Source: Desulfobulbaceae bacterium (GTDB taxonomy: Bacteria > Desulfobacterota > Desulfobulbia > Desulfobulbales > Desulfocapsaceae). From it: a stretch of DNA of 52,746 nucleotides. Shown one piece after another: positions 33,046-42,723 of this stretch (position 1 is its first letter; every line of letters starts with the position of its first letter). The DNA lies in contig QKIH01000066.1 in NCBI GenBank assembly GCA_003249645.1, forward strand, positions 1 to 52,746, read 5' to 3'. The notes under the pieces are model-generated. The model searched no databases, was not told the origin of the DNA, and worked only from the letters and a program-made list of their open reading frames with translations. Both the position numbers and the translations under genes were made by a program.

Positions 33046-34509
33046 GTGAAAAAAATAGAAATTAATCCCATGACCAGATTGGAAGGACACGGCAAGATCG
33101 CTGTCTTCCTCGATGACAATGGTAACGTGGATGAAGCGTTCTTCCAGGTGGTTGAGTTCAGGGGCTTTGAAAAGTTTCTTCAGGGTCTCCCGATAGAAGA
33201 GGTTCCGCGTACCGTTTCCACCATTTGCGGGGTATGTCGCGGTGTTCATTTCACTGCGGCGATGAAGGCCTCTGACGGTGTCTATGGAGTCAAACCGACC
33301 GAAACAGCAAGAAAACTTCGTGAGATGTTCTTCAACGCTCACTATGTCGAGGATCATGCTGTTATTCTCTACGCGCTCGGTTTTCCTGATTTCGTTGTCG
33401 GACCTGGCGCTCCTGCCGGAGAACGTAACGTAATCGGTCTGATCAATGCTGTCGGTACTGAGATTGGTCGTGAAGTACTGCGCAAACGCGGTCTTGCTGT
33501 AAAAATCTTCGAACTGCTCGGTGGAAAACCAAATCATCCGGTTGCAGCTCTTCCCGGCGGTTGGTCAAAAACCATCAATGAGGATGAGAGAAAACAGATC
33601 GAAGCATGGTCCGAAGAACTCGTTGAACTTGGTCAGCTGACTGTTAAAATCTTCGGTGATGTTGTACTCAATAATCCTGGTTACATGGAGCTTGTAACCG
33701 GCGACATGTATAAGGTCCCGGTTAACTACCTGGGCAGTGTAGATGCCAATGACAAGATCGCACTATACGATGGCACCCAAAAGTTCGTTGACGTCAATGG
33801 CAAGGAAACCGGCCGTTTCACCGGTATCGAATATATCGATTATATCAGTGAACGTGTACTGCCATGGACCTACCTGAAAATGCCATACCAGAAAAAAACC
33901 GGTTGGAAAGGTATTGTTGAGGGTGAAGGAACTGCACTCTACAGCGTCGGCCCACTGGCTAGATTCAACGTAGCCAGCGGAATGGATACCCCGCTTGCTG
34001 ACATTGAATACAAAAAATTCTTTGATACCTTCGGCGTCAGACCGGTTCACAATATCATGGGTTATCACTGGGCCCGTGCCATTGAGCTGTTAAACTGTGC
34101 TGAAAAGATCAGAATACTGGCAAAAGATCCTAGCATTACCGCTCAGGATAACAGAGCGCCTCTTGGCGAGTGTACCGGAGAAGGTGTTGGTATCATCGAA
34201 GCTCCCCGCGGAACCCTTATTCATCATTACAATACCGATGAAAAAGGAATCGTTACCGATGCCAACATCGTTGTTGCGACCACCCATAACAAAGGACCTA
34301 TCAACCTTGCTGTCAGAAAAGCTGCGAAGCATTTCATCAAAGACGGAAATGTTGATGAAGCAATTCTCAACCATGTTGAGATGGCTTATCGTCCGTACGA
34401 TCTCTGTCTCGGCTGCGCCACCCATGCAACCAAACCGGGTTCATCACCGGTAAAGATCGAGATCTTTAATAGTAAAAAAGAGCCGGTTCAGACTCTGAAA
34501 AACTATTAG
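33046..34509 (+). CDS. mvhA: [NiFe] hydrogenase large subunit (Mvh/Vhu type)
   Basis: 487 residues. Nickel ligands appear as ICGVCRGVH (about 63-71) and the C-terminal LCLGCATHATKPG near residue 462. After the second motif a 25-residue tail (ending VQTLKNY) is present; a matching maturation protease follows in the operon. Both ligand pairs are Cys, so this is not a selenocysteine variant. Start is a GTG with AAGGAG upstream; 33 bases after mvhG. Confidence 0.93.
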   Translation: MKKIEINPMTRLEGHGKIAVFLDDNGNVDEAFFQVVEFRGFEKFLQGLPIEEVPRTVSTICGVCRGVHFTAAMKASDGVYGVKPTETARKLREMFFNAHYVEDHAVILYALGFPDFVVGPGAPAGERNVIGLINAVGTEIGREVLRKRGLAVKIFELLGGKPNHPVAALPGGWSKTINEDERKQIEAWSEELVELGQLTVKIFGDVVLNNPGYMELVTGDMYKVPVNYLGSVDANDKIALYDGTQKFVDVNGKETGRFTGIEYIDYISERVLPWTYLKMPYQKKTGWKGIVEGEGTALYSVGPLARFNVASGMDTPLADIEYKKFFDTFGVRPVHNIMGYHWARAIELLNCAEKIRILAKDPSITAQDNRAPLGECTGEGVGIIEAPRGTLIHHYNTDEKGIVTDANIVVATTHNKGPINLAVRKAAKHFIKDGNVDEAILNHVEMAYRPYDLCLGCATHATKPGSSPVKIEIFNSKKEPVQTLKNY

Positions 34510-34591
34510 CACCAGAGCAGTTTACTTTTCTACTAAGTGAACTTTGTGAAGGTGCTTATCCCCGAAACGGGATTAAACCTTGTCTAACCAA

Positions 34592-34616
34592 CGGGCTCCT
34601 CAATGTGAGGAGCCCG
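34592..34616 (+). terminator. Perfect hairpin between mvhA and the protease gene
   Basis: CGGGCTCCTC-AATGT-GAGGAGCCCG has ten perfect pairs and a five-base loop. Only ATTT follows, so it may attenuate transcription or protect the 3' end of the hdr-mvh message. It lies just before the protease ribosome-binding site. Confidence 0.5.
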
Positions 34617-34633
34617 ATTTAAAGGATTACCAT

Positions 34634-35119
34634 ATGTCTAGAACGCTTGTGTGTGGTATCGGTAACCCGATGCTGAAAGATGATCGTGCAGGGATCGAAG
34701 TTGCCGAACAGATTGAGCGCATGAACATTAATCTCGATGTAGAAATTATTTACGGCGTCGGCTTCGAAGTCAACGACAAGATCATGGGCTACGACCGGGT
34801 TTTTATCATAGATGCTGCTAAAATGGGACACACCGCCGGAACCATTCTCGAAGTTGGTGTTGATGATATCTTTCACGACCACCTCCTCGCGTCATCTCAC
34901 GCAACCACACTTGGTTCGACATTAAAAGTCGGTTATGACCTCTTTCCCGATGAAATGCCCGGTGAACTGAAGATATTTCTGATCGAAGCCGAAGATTATT
35001 TCGAGTTCACAAAAACCTGCTCTCCTGCAGTGACCGTCGCAATACAAAAGGTTGTTGATACTATTGTCAGTTACTTTAATCAACAGTCATCACCCCAACC
35101 AGAACCGATGTTATGCTGA
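34634..35119 (+). CDS. Hydrogenase maturation protease
   Basis: 161 residues of the HycI/HybD/FrhD family: GIGNPMLKDDRAGIEV at the N-terminus, a metal-binding Asp in FIIDAAKMG, and ASSHATTLGS where the family has a conserved His. It cleaves the tail of the large subunit after nickel insertion. The ATG at 34634 has AAGGATT before it; a longer frame from 34580 reads through the hairpin. Its end overlaps the next gene by seven bases. Confidence 0.85.
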   Translation: MSRTLVCGIGNPMLKDDRAGIEVAEQIERMNINLDVEIIYGVGFEVNDKIMGYDRVFIIDAAKMGHTAGTILEVGVDDIFHDHLLASSHATTLGSTLKVGYDLFPDEMPGELKIFLIEAEDYFEFTKTCSPAVTVAIQKVVDTIVSYFNQQSSPQPEPMLC

Positions 35120-35610
35120 ACTCTATTCACATTTCCTCGCAAATAGTTAATAAAGTAAAACAGTTGCAGCGATCAACCGCTAAAGGCAAACAAGCCCTTG
35201 ATCATTATGAAAAAATAGTTGAGTTGATGCGTAATAATGGTTTTGACAACATCGAACTTCTTAGCAAACGGACAAGATCCGGCGAATTGAGAATTCAAAA
35301 CTGCATCAAATATGATCTAGGTGCAGGTTACAGGCTCATCAGTATAAAAAAAGACAACCAGCTTTTTCTGCAGTTTCTCGGCTCCCATGATGAGGCGGAC
35401 GGTTGGCTTAACCTCAACAAAGGATTCATCCCCTGCCATACCGGCAACTGTTATCCCCTCAACTACACAATAGACACAACTATTGAGCAGTCCCAACAGG
35501 AACTGGATGAGCCTGAAAATCTTGAGGATGAATATGAGGAACGGCTATTAAACGCCCTCGATGATAAACTCCTTCAGCAGATATTCAGCGGAATTTGTGA
35601 GCAGAGGTAG
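35113..35610 (+). CDS. Hypothetical protein with RelE-fold-like region, coupled to the hydrogenase protease
   Basis: 165 residues. Residues about 50-100 (RIQNCIKYDLGAGYRLISIK followed by NQLFLQFLGSHDEADGWL) resemble the beta-sheet core of RelE/HigB-type proteins, in which YRL-x-x and LF-x-x-x-G-x-H-D are typical. The C-terminus is acidic (ENLEDEYEERLLNALDDKLL). No antitoxin gene is adjacent, and overlap with the maturation protease suggests a role tied to the hydrogenase operon instead. The fold call is tentative. Confidence 0.45.
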   Translation: MLNSIHISSQIVNKVKQLQRSTAKGKQALDHYEKIVELMRNNGFDNIELLSKRTRSGELRIQNCIKYDLGAGYRLISIKKDNQLFLQFLGSHDEADGWLNLNKGFIPCHTGNCYPLNYTIDTTIEQSQQELDEPENLEDEYEERLLNALDDKLLQQIFSGICEQR

Positions 35611-35639
35611 TCACGCCTCCCTTTTCAATTGTTAAAACA

Positions 35640-35672
35640 ATAAAAAAAGCCCCGATGCGTTCACATCAGGGC
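35640..35672 (-). terminator. Rho-independent terminator of the zinc-ribbon gene
   Basis: Read on the minus strand, GCCC-T-GATG pairs with CATC-G-GGGC (one mismatch) and is followed by TTTTTTTA. It lies 33 bases after the end of the minus-strand gene and may also stop the hydrogenase operon from the other side. Confidence 0.75.
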
Positions 35673-35704
35673 CTATATCCATTTCATCTCAGATAAGATT
35701 ATAG

Positions 35705-35911
35705 TCAGAACTTCGTTGGATGACACAAGTCACCAGGTGATGCTGCAATATTGCCGCAGCTTCCACATACATATCTGCCTACATCCTGCTGTTTTTCATT
35801 TTTCCGATCAAACCCATCCGGTGACGAAGATTCGTTTAACGCAACCGGACTACATACATCCCATGAATTTTCTGCTACTGATCCGCATGAACTACAACTA
35901 TATTTTACCAT
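35705..35911 (-). CDS. Small double zinc-ribbon protein
   Basis: 68 residues with two similar halves, YSCSSCGSVAENSWDVCSP and YVCGSCGNIAASPGDLCHP, each giving C-x2-C ... C. They probably bind one metal each, or one together, in rubredoxin-like knuckles. GGAGG lies seven bases before the ATG. A strong terminator follows. Function unknown; similar short proteins occur in sulfate reducers. Confidence 0.65.
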   Translation of the reverse strand: MVKYSCSSCGSVAENSWDVCSPVALNESSSPDGFDRKNEKQQDVGRYVCGSCGNIAASPGDLCHPTKF

Positions 35912-36176
35912 ATTTGAACCTCCAAAATAGTACAGTCAACATGTCTTTGTTCAGGCAGAAGATTGAGCATCACCCTTTGCTCTTCTTCAACCAGTGAGTC
36001 TCTTTCGCTTTACCCAATAAACGTTGTTAGGCTTCCTCACACCTATTTTTAATAATAATTCTCACAAAAAAGAAATCAAGTCCATGGGTCAATCAATTTT
36101 ATTTTCATTTTTGTAATATTATTTGACAGCATCTCCATTTAGCTTTCGTCTCTTGGGGTGTAATTCTATTTGCAGT

Positions 36177-36385
36177 TCATGTGACCGGAGACCATACAAC
36201 TAATGACGGAAGGGCTTCTCCGACAATGTGCAATCTCAGGCTTGGGTGTCATTCTCAAATCAGATCACGACATTAAAGATAATGTCAAAGAAGGAAGACT
36301 GGAAACGGCCTTGGATGAATTTAAACAGGAAAATGTTAACCTCTATATCATCTATGCTTCGGTCAGCATTTACCGAAAAGAGTAA
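36177..36385 (+). pseudogene. Frameshifted C-terminal remnant of a LysR-family regulator
   Basis: From 36203 the frame reads LLRQCAISGLGVILKSDHDI and VKEGRLETALDEF, then LYIIYAS, the order of the LysR substrate-binding domain C-terminus (A-x-x-G-L-G-I ... G-R-L ... Y-x-x-Y-x-S). Just upstream, in another frame (from about 36180), VTGDHTTNDGRA matches the preceding family segment (x-x-N-D-G-x-A). So one frameshift splits the remnant, and the DNA-binding half is missing. Confidence 0.55.
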
Positions 36386-36439
36386 TGGCTTTTGTTGAGT
36401 TTCCCGTTAAGCAATGCGCTCTTTTAGAAATAAGTCAAA

Positions 36440-36480
36440 AAAGGCGTGAAGATATATTCACATCAGCACGCCTTTGCTTT
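36440..36480 (+). terminator. Rho-independent terminator-like hairpin
   Basis: AAAGGCGTG (36440-36448) pairs with CACGCCTTT (36467-36475), followed by GCTTTTG. It lies after the LysR remnant and may be its former terminator. Confidence 0.55.
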
Positions 36481-36575
36481 TGTCCTCATCCATGTCCAGC
36501 TTAGGATGATCATCCAGACCAAACGCTATGCACAAACGCAGGCGTAATGCTCCCCACCGTGTGCAAGTATTCAGT

Positions 36576-38645
36576 TTATACCTTAAACTGCCCAACCATT
36601 GTTGAAACCTGTTCTGCCAGCTTGGTCAGTTCCTCAGCACTGGTATTCAATGTAGCTGCATTTTCACTCATCTCATTTATTGATCCTTCAACCTGAGCAA
36701 TATCTTCAGCAATTTGGGCCGAAAAATCATGAGTTTTATTCACGTTATTGTTCACTTCTGAAATCCCGACTGATGCCTGTGCAATGTTTTCTGCTATCTC
36801 TCTTGTTGCTGTCGCCTGCTCCTCAACGGCCGAAGCAATCCCGCTTACTATTTCATCAACCCCGCTTATTATCTGCGATATCTCTTTTATTGCATCCTGA
36901 GAATTGGCAGTAGATGATTGAATTCCATCAATAGTTGAACGTATTTCCTGGGTAGCCGTTCCTGTCTGTCGAGCTAATTCCTTGATTTCATTGGCGACAA
37001 CGGCAAAACCTTTGCCCGCATCGCCGGCACGTGCCGCTTCAATAGTTGCGTTTAAGGCGAGCAGGTTTGTCTGCTCAGAAATCTCCATAATAGTAGCAGT
37101 GACTTTTGTTATATTTTCAGCAGAAGTCCCGAGTTCATCCATTATTTTTGAAGCATTACGAGACTGGGCCACAGCTTTTTCGGTAACATTTCTCGCGTTT
37201 TCAGATTCTTTTGCGGTTTCGGATATGGTTGCACTCATTTCTTCCGTAGCACTTGCCACAACATCGATATTCGTTGCCGCCTGTTCCATAGCGGCTGCAA
37301 TCGCCTGCATATTCAGATCCATCTCTTTTGCTGAAGCAGCAACCTGACCGGTCAGCCGCGACGTATTCCCAGCTTCTCCCGACATTTTCCCGGCTATCTG
37401 TTTAAAATGACTTGAAGAGTCATTAACCTTCGTTGAATTTTTAGCTATATTCCCGATAATTCCCTGCAGTTTTTCCATAAACAGATTGAAGGCCCCTGCT
37501 AAATCACCAATCTCGTCCCTGTTTTTTACGGGCAGTCTCTTGGTAAGATCCCCCTCCCCTTTATTAATATCATCCAGTCCATGAATAACACTCTGAATGG
37601 GTGAAATGATAATCAGTCGCGAGATACCAATGACGATGACAAAGAGAAGAAGCAGTGAAACAGTACTGATTATTATGCCGATACGGTTCAATCTCTTAGC
37701 AGGAGCCAGCACCTTGTCCATGGAAACGGTGATCGCAAGACTCCATGCTTCCGGGCTATCTGCTATCTTTACTGGTGTAAAGATAGTAAGCGCTTCACCA
37801 CCAAAAACATCCGATTTTGCATACTCAACAAGTATTTTTCCTTCTTCCACCGCTGATAACGCCTGGCTTGACAGATTGATTTCGCTTGCCGTTTTGCCGA
37901 TATAAGTCTGATTTGGGTGCGCCACTATTGCACCACTGTTTCCGATCAGGAAACCATATCCGTTTTCATAGGGTTTTATAGTAGAGATAATATCTGCAAA
38001 CCGATCCATTGTGAAATCGATACCGGACACGCCTAATGATTTACCATGGGCAATTATCGGCTCGCAAAAACTGACCATCATAATATCTTTTCCATCTATA
38101 TTATACACGGTCGGCTCGGTAATAAATCCTTGCTGCGTTTTAAATGGTCTTGAATACCAGGCAGAACCTGGATCAGCCATGTCAGGGAGACTTGTGGCGT
38201 GTAATTCCGGAACGCTGCCGCTTCTATACCAGTACGCTGCAAATTGGCCGTTTTCAGCACTTCCAGGCACCCCTTTGAACTGTTCATCTTTTCCATCCAG
38301 AGCATCCGGTTCCCAGGTATTCCATACTCCCCAGAAGGTATCCTCTGTTGCGATAATCCGTTTCAGAATATTAATTAAGCGCAGTCGTCCGGCATCATCT
38401 CCAGACTCCTTGATCCCGCCTAACGTCACGGCCATGGTTCTGGAAGCATAGGCAGCAACCTCCATCTCGGAAGCAACCTGCTCTGCATATCTCTGTCCCA
38501 TCTCGCTAACTAATTTCAGTGATTCCTGTTTTGAAGACCGGGTTGCAAGAAATCCTATAACACCAAAAGTTACGGCGAAACAAAGAAAGGCAATCCCGCA
38601 TATCAGGATTGTCATCTTTAAGGTTAGACCTTTTTTGCTAGCCAT
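36576..38645 (-). CDS. Methyl-accepting chemotaxis protein with dCache sensor
   Basis: 689 residues: N-terminal transmembrane helix ([20 protein letters not shown]), a periplasmic dCache domain (about 40-310; [47 protein letters not shown]), a second helix ([20 protein letters not shown]), HAMP (about 335-390), and a methyl-accepting domain whose hairpin tip reads [20 protein letters not shown]. The domain order is that of transmembrane receptors for small organic ligands. No CheW or CheA gene is adjacent. AAGGAG precedes the ATG. Confidence 0.92.
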   Translation of the reverse strand: MASKKGLTLKMTILICGIAFLCFAVTFGVIGFLATRSSKQESLKLVSEMGQRYAEQVASEMEVAAYASRTMAVTLGGIKESGDDAGRLRLINILKRIIATEDTFWGVWNTWEPDALDGKDEQFKGVPGSAENGQFAAYWYRSGSVPELHATSLPDMADPGSAWYSRPFKTQQGFITEPTVYNIDGKDIMMVSFCEPIIAHGKSLGVSGIDFTMDRFADIISTIKPYENGYGFLIGNSGAIVAHPNQTYIGKTASEINLSSQALSAVEEGKILVEYAKSDVFGGEALTIFTPVKIADSPEAWSLAITVSMDKVLAPAKRLNRIGIIISTVSLLLLFVIVIGISRLIIISPIQSVIHGLDDINKGEGDLTKRLPVKNRDEIGDLAGAFNLFMEKLQGIIGNIAKNSTKVNDSSSHFKQIAGKMSGEAGNTSRLTGQVAASAKEMDLNMQAIAAAMEQAATNIDVVASATEEMSATISETAKESENARNVTEKAVAQSRNASKIMDELGTSAENITKVTATIMEISEQTNLLALNATIEAARAGDAGKGFAVVANEIKELARQTGTATQEIRSTIDGIQSSTANSQDAIKEISQIISGVDEIVSGIASAVEEQATATREIAENIAQASVGISEVNNNVNKTHDFSAQIAEDIAQVEGSINEMSENAATLNTSAEELTKLAEQVSTMVGQFKV

Positions 38646-39060
38646 CTTTAGCTCCTTGGAAAAATTTGCATACAGACGATTCGGATAATTTTAGAAAAAT
38701 GATAGGCGAGAATTACGTATAAAGTCAAATTATACCCAACAGCTCAACCATCAAAATAAAGGCAGGAACCATGGGCAGATTCGGCTACACTTTGCCTATG
38801 CTACAAAATTTCGCTAACAGGCAAGTACCGTAATAAGACATTCACTTAACGAATATCGACAGCTGCAGGACTAAAGACATTCCTGCAAACTGCAGGTCAG
38901 TCAGAATCAAGACAGAGAGATGCCGCAAGAAGATTCAAAGAGCTTGTCAGCACAGAAAAAGCAAGGTCAATATACCGAGTACTTTTTCAACCCTCCGTGC
39001 TCAAAAGCTAGGAGGGTTGACAGGACTGGCAAGATCTTTTTAAAAGAGAGGGGTAAATCT
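38646..39060 (-). other. Intergenic region with one inverted repeat
   Basis: No gene recognised. AACCCTCC (from 38989) and GGAGGGTT (to 39018) form an 8-bp stem 40 bases beyond the end of the PLP-enzyme gene; no T-run follows. The rest should hold the MCP promoter. Confidence 0.35.
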
Positions 39061-40242
39061 TTAAACAAGATCTTTGAGGGCAAATTCAAGATCATCGATC
39101 AAATCTTCTATATTCTCGATACCGGTTGAATAACGGATCAACCCTTCCGGAATCCCGAGCCTGCTCCGTTCTTCGCGTGTACATTCTACATGACTGCTGG
39201 TTGCCGGAGGAGCAACGATAGTTTCTACAGCCCCCAAATTTCCAGCGGCATGGGCAAAACGCAGACGAGAAATAAATTTACCGACAGCATCCAGACTGTT
39301 TTCTTTCAGCATAAAACTTAAGATTCCACCAAATCCCCGCATTTGCCTGCAGGCGATGTCGTGACAGGGATGTGAAACAAGCCCAGGATAATTGACCTGT
39401 TCAACCGCAGGGTGCGTTTCAAGAAATTGGGCAACCTGCATCGCGTTGTCATTTTGTCTCCCGATGCGTAAATCGAGGGTTTTCATGCCACGTAACAATA
39501 AATAAGCTGCCATCGGATCTAAAACAGATCCGTGAATTTCACGATAATGGTAAATCCTTGCGATCAGTTCCTTGCTTCCGCAAGCCACTCCGCCAAGAGC
39601 ATCTGCATGACCGCCAAGAAATTTTGTTGCACTATGAACTACCACATCCGCCCCCAAGGCAAGAGGGTTTTGATTGATAGGCGTCGCTACAGTATTATCA
39701 ACTACTACCAGAGCCCCAACCTCGTGAGCAGCTTGTGAAAATTTTTCAATATCGAGAATTTTCGTCATCGGGTTGGTCGGGCTTTCAAGATAGAGTAACC
39801 GGCAACCCTTTTTTATCTCGTGATCAATCTGTGAATCATCACTGGTATCACACTGAATTGCCTCTATATTGAATTTCGGCATAAACTCGTTAAAAATGGC
39901 AGTAGTACCGCCATAGGTGTCTTTCACCGAAACAACCCGATCGCCACTGGCAAGCAGAGCAAAGAGTGTACTGCTGATTATTCCCATCCCCGAAGCGGCA
40001 CTGGTTGCCGCCTCAGCATTTTCAAGACTGCGAACCTTTTCTTCAAAAACCTCTACAGTAGGATTACTGTTGCGAGTATAGATGTAGCCAGCTTTCCTGC
40101 CTAAAGCAACATCAAGCCATTCATCCATATCATGGTAACCAAAGGCTGCACTCTGCACAATCGGAACCTGAGTTGCACCAAGCATGCGATGCTCTTCTCC
40201 TGCCCAGATAGCACATGTCCCCTGTCCTGTTTTCCTTCTCAT
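39061..40242 (-). CDS. Cys/Met-metabolism PLP enzyme (cystathionine gamma-synthase/lyase family)
   Basis: 393 residues, typical length. PLP lysine lies in VVHSATKFLGGHADALGG; the family pattern is complete with YIYTRNSNPTVEVFEEKV, SGMGIISSTLFALLASGD, DTYGGTTAIF, LYLESPTNPMTKI and VVVDNTVATP. It works in trans-sulfuration or sulfhydrylation of homoserine esters, or as a lyase; sequence alone does not separate these. No met genes are adjacent and no SAM riboswitch was seen in the 136 bases upstream. Confidence 0.85.
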   Translation of the reverse strand: MRRKTGQGTCAIWAGEEHRMLGATQVPIVQSAAFGYHDMDEWLDVALGRKAGYIYTRNSNPTVEVFEEKVRSLENAEAATSAASGMGIISSTLFALLASGDRVVSVKDTYGGTTAIFNEFMPKFNIEAIQCDTSDDSQIDHEIKKGCRLLYLESPTNPMTKILDIEKFSQAAHEVGALVVVDNTVATPINQNPLALGADVVVHSATKFLGGHADALGGVACGSKELIARIYHYREIHGSVLDPMAAYLLLRGMKTLDLRIGRQNDNAMQVAQFLETHPAVEQVNYPGLVSHPCHDIACRQMRGFGGILSFMLKENSLDAVGKFISRLRFAHAAGNLGAVETIVAPPATSSHVECTREERSRLGIPEGLIRYSTGIENIEDLIDDLEFALKDLV

Positions 40243-40378
40243 ATCACGCTGTCTGATTTACTGATTTATCTGTTTAGTAGCACTCTATCTAAAAAGAGAA
40301 TGTACAATTCACCGTTAACATCACATACAACGAATTCAAGGGATAAGCAAGGACAGCCAGGAAGGGAGTTCTATCTCT

Positions 40379-40735
40379 CTAGAATAGTTTACTGCCGATT
40401 TTTGCATTCACAGCAGGAGCCACAAAGGTTGCCTCGCCGCTTTCCGCTTTTGGATATTGCACCCCAAGCACCAGCACTTCAGAAATGAACGACCCCATTT
40501 GTTTTGGTTCAAAATTCAATACACCAAGTATAAGACGACCTTTAACCTCCTCAAGAGGATGCATGGTAAAGCGGCCGTAACTGATTCTCTTTCCAAACTT
40601 ACCGAAATCTATCTCCATTCTGTAGGTCGGCTTATCTGTAGCTGTTTCAAGAGCAGCATTTATCACCCTGCCCACTCTAATATCGAGTCTGGCAAACGAT
40701 TCTTCATAACTAACGATCTGTTTTGTCTCTTTCAT
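40379..40735 (-). CDS. csaA: tRNA-binding-domain protein, CsaA-like
   Basis: 118 residues, a single EMAP/tRNA-binding OB-fold: FARLDIRVGRVINAALETAT, then MEIDFGKFGKR, LILGVLNFEPKQMGSFISEV and LVLGVQYPK. This length and order match CsaA, a dimeric tRNA-binding protein described as an export-related chaperone. One to two hundred bases separate it from neighbours on the same strand. Confidence 0.85.
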   Translation of the reverse strand: MKETKQIVSYEESFARLDIRVGRVINAALETATDKPTYRMEIDFGKFGKRISYGRFTMHPLEEVKGRLILGVLNFEPKQMGSFISEVLVLGVQYPKAESGEATFVAPAVNAKIGSKLF

Positions 40736-40801
40736 GATACTATTTGTATATTCACGCTGAAGTTTTGATTTTTATCAGCAGATATGCTGAACAGGGATTA
40801 T

Positions 40802-41080
40802 CTAGTATCCATAGCGTACAGTAAAATCGGAAAAGACTTCATCTGTAGCAACATCTTCTGTCACCAGATTATCAACACGAGCAAATTGTGGCCCCGATTT
40901 CATCCAGACTAGCATCTGAAAAACATCTCTTTCGTCTCCCTGCAGCATTGCCTCAACGGAACCGTCCAATCGGTTTTTCACCCAGCCGGTCAAACCTAAC
41001 CGATTCCCTTCAAGCCGCGTACTTTCTCTGAAGCAAACACCCTGGACACGACCTGTAACCTGCACCCGGATCGTCTGCAC
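40802..41080 (-). CDS. acyP: Acylphosphatase
   Basis: 92 residues, normal size. Catalytic Arg is in GRVQGVCFRESTR and catalytic Asn in LTGWVKNRLDGSVE. It hydrolyses acyl phosphates such as acetyl phosphate. Start is GTG with GAGGAGG eight bases upstream. Confidence 0.93.
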   Translation of the reverse strand: MQTIRVQVTGRVQGVCFRESTRLEGNRLGLTGWVKNRLDGSVEAMLQGDERDVFQMLVWMKSGPQFARVDNLVTEDVATDEVFSDFTVRYGY

Positions 41081-41130
41081 TGTTTCATCCTCCTCTTAAG
41101 CTGGCTATTATGCTACCTACCCATTTTCAA

Positions 41131-42309
41131 TCAGTTTTTAGACTGGGTGATTTCAGCTGAATTCTTTGCACTTTGCAAAATAATCGCGATCCCTTCCTGC
41201 AGAAATTTTTCCATCTCTTTGAAGGTTGTACTCATACCTATATCATAACGATTTTCATCAAATGTCTCCACCCGAACGACCTGGCCTATTAAAACAACCG
41301 GATCCCCAAGAGACATTGGAACCTGTACAGAGATAAGACTGCCGAGCGGCAGTGGTTCCGGATTTTCAAAGAGAATTCCCCCGACACAGATATCCTTGCT
41401 GATACCGGAGAACATTGGCGCATCACTAAAATCAAGTTCCTGTGTTAATACAGGAGCGTTCAGTTTTACACGGATATAGCGACGTTTTTCATCTTTGAAA
41501 TGACATATCGTATTCTTTCCAGCACCCTTTGCCAGATAGACGGCACTGTCTGCCATGCGCAAGAGCTCAGCAGGATCAGATGTATTAAACGGAAACGATG
41601 CTATCCCCCCGCTGACACAGAGTGGAATGAGGCGCCCCTCATGTTGCAGGGGACTTGCTTCAACACATTTTCGAATTCTTTCAGCCAGAATAAAGGCACT
41701 GACATTATCGGTGTGACTTAAAAGAATGACAAATTCCTCTCCTCCGAAACGAGCTGCGATATCACTGTCTCTTTTGGCCTGGTTGATAAGAGATGCAATA
41801 TGATGCAGCGCCTGATCACCCGCCAAGTGGCCGTATGTGTCGTTAACCGCTTTAAAATCGTCAACATCGAAAAAAAGGACTGCAAATTCCTCATCATAAC
41901 GGCGTGAAAGTGCAACCTGTCGAGAAAAGACTTCATCAAAATAGGGCCGATTAAACAAGCCGGTTAACCGATCATGAACAGATTCATGGACAAGATTTTC
42001 ATAAACACTTGTCTCAATCAGACGGGGCTGACTGATTAATCCTGCCACTGAATGAAGGTAGTCACTCAAGACGGTAGTTAGAGAAATAGCTCGATTCAGC
42101 CGGCTGCTCATAGCATCTCTATGTTCCTGCACAGCCTTCCAGTGTTCGGCAGCCTGCTCTTTATCAACGGCTAGACCTGACAAAAGCAAGAACAGCTCAC
42201 TTAATAATTCAGCACCTTCACTCCCAACCAGATCATTGACAGCTTTGATAAAACTGTCATCATCGTTAATCTGCAATCTCAACCGAAACAGCTTTTCTTT
42301 CTGGTTCAA
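41131..42309 (-). CDS. GGDEF-PilZ fusion (diguanylate cyclase with c-di-GMP-binding domain)
   Basis: 392 residues. A helical N-terminus (1-120) precedes GGDEF (about 130-290) with DRLTGLFNRPYFDE and the active site ARFGGEEFVIL, followed by PilZ (about 293-385) with the c-di-GMP motif KRRYIRVKLN and DICVGGILFE (D-x-S-x-x-G variant with C). This joins synthesis and binding in one protein, a likely self-regulating design. Start is TTG with GGGGGAG three bases upstream. Confidence 0.88.
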   Translation of the reverse strand: MNQKEKLFRLRLQINDDDSFIKAVNDLVGSEGAELLSELFLLLSGLAVDKEQAAEHWKAVQEHRDAMSSRLNRAISLTTVLSDYLHSVAGLISQPRLIETSVYENLVHESVHDRLTGLFNRPYFDEVFSRQVALSRRYDEEFAVLFFDVDDFKAVNDTYGHLAGDQALHHIASLINQAKRDSDIAARFGGEEFVILLSHTDNVSAFILAERIRKCVEASPLQHEGRLIPLCVSGGIASFPFNTSDPAELLRMADSAVYLAKGAGKNTICHFKDEKRRYIRVKLNAPVLTQELDFSDAPMFSGISKDICVGGILFENPEPLPLGSLISVQVPMSLGDPVVLIGQVVRVETFDENRYDIGMSTTFKEMEKFLQEGIAIILQSAKNSAEITQSKN

Positions 42310-42723
42310 GGTCTCCCCCTTTTAGCCGGTGTCAGTAGACAAAGCTAGAGTATCACAACCCTTCAAAAATCTTTTACATCGTTCTCCAATTACTGGCACC
42401 GTCCTAACCTAACGAATTTCACCTGTCTTTTCAAACAAAACCTTAATCTGATAAAGCTTTCCCTACTCATCTATTGCTGACTCACATGCTGCAGAATTTC
42501 GAATGCACCTTTTTAGACCGTTATAAGGCTTTACACTACACTTTTTCGAAATAGAACTCATTGAATGAGTTGCAAAGAGAAAATCATCCATCCAATTAAT
42601 ATTCAACATTTTTTACATATCTTTACTCGCTACAGCAAAAGATAGACACTGATCCTGACTAGTCTCATCGTATGGAGGATTTATTCACCCAATGAATGTG
42701 AATAAAACAAACAAACTGCAGAC
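42310..42723. other. Intergenic region, nothing recognised
   Basis: About 410 AT-rich bases downstream of the phospholipase D gene and upstream of the GGDEF-PilZ gene. No open frame or strong hairpin was found. Confidence 0.3.

Noticed and set aside
28132..34509. Selenocysteine in HdrA, MvhD or MvhA
   Set aside because: The positions where some relatives carry Sec are ordinary Cys codons here, and no in-frame UGA interrupts these genes.
40243..40378. SAM-type riboswitch upstream of the Cys/Met PLP enzyme
   Set aside because: No conserved core or terminator arrangement was visible in the 136-base gap.
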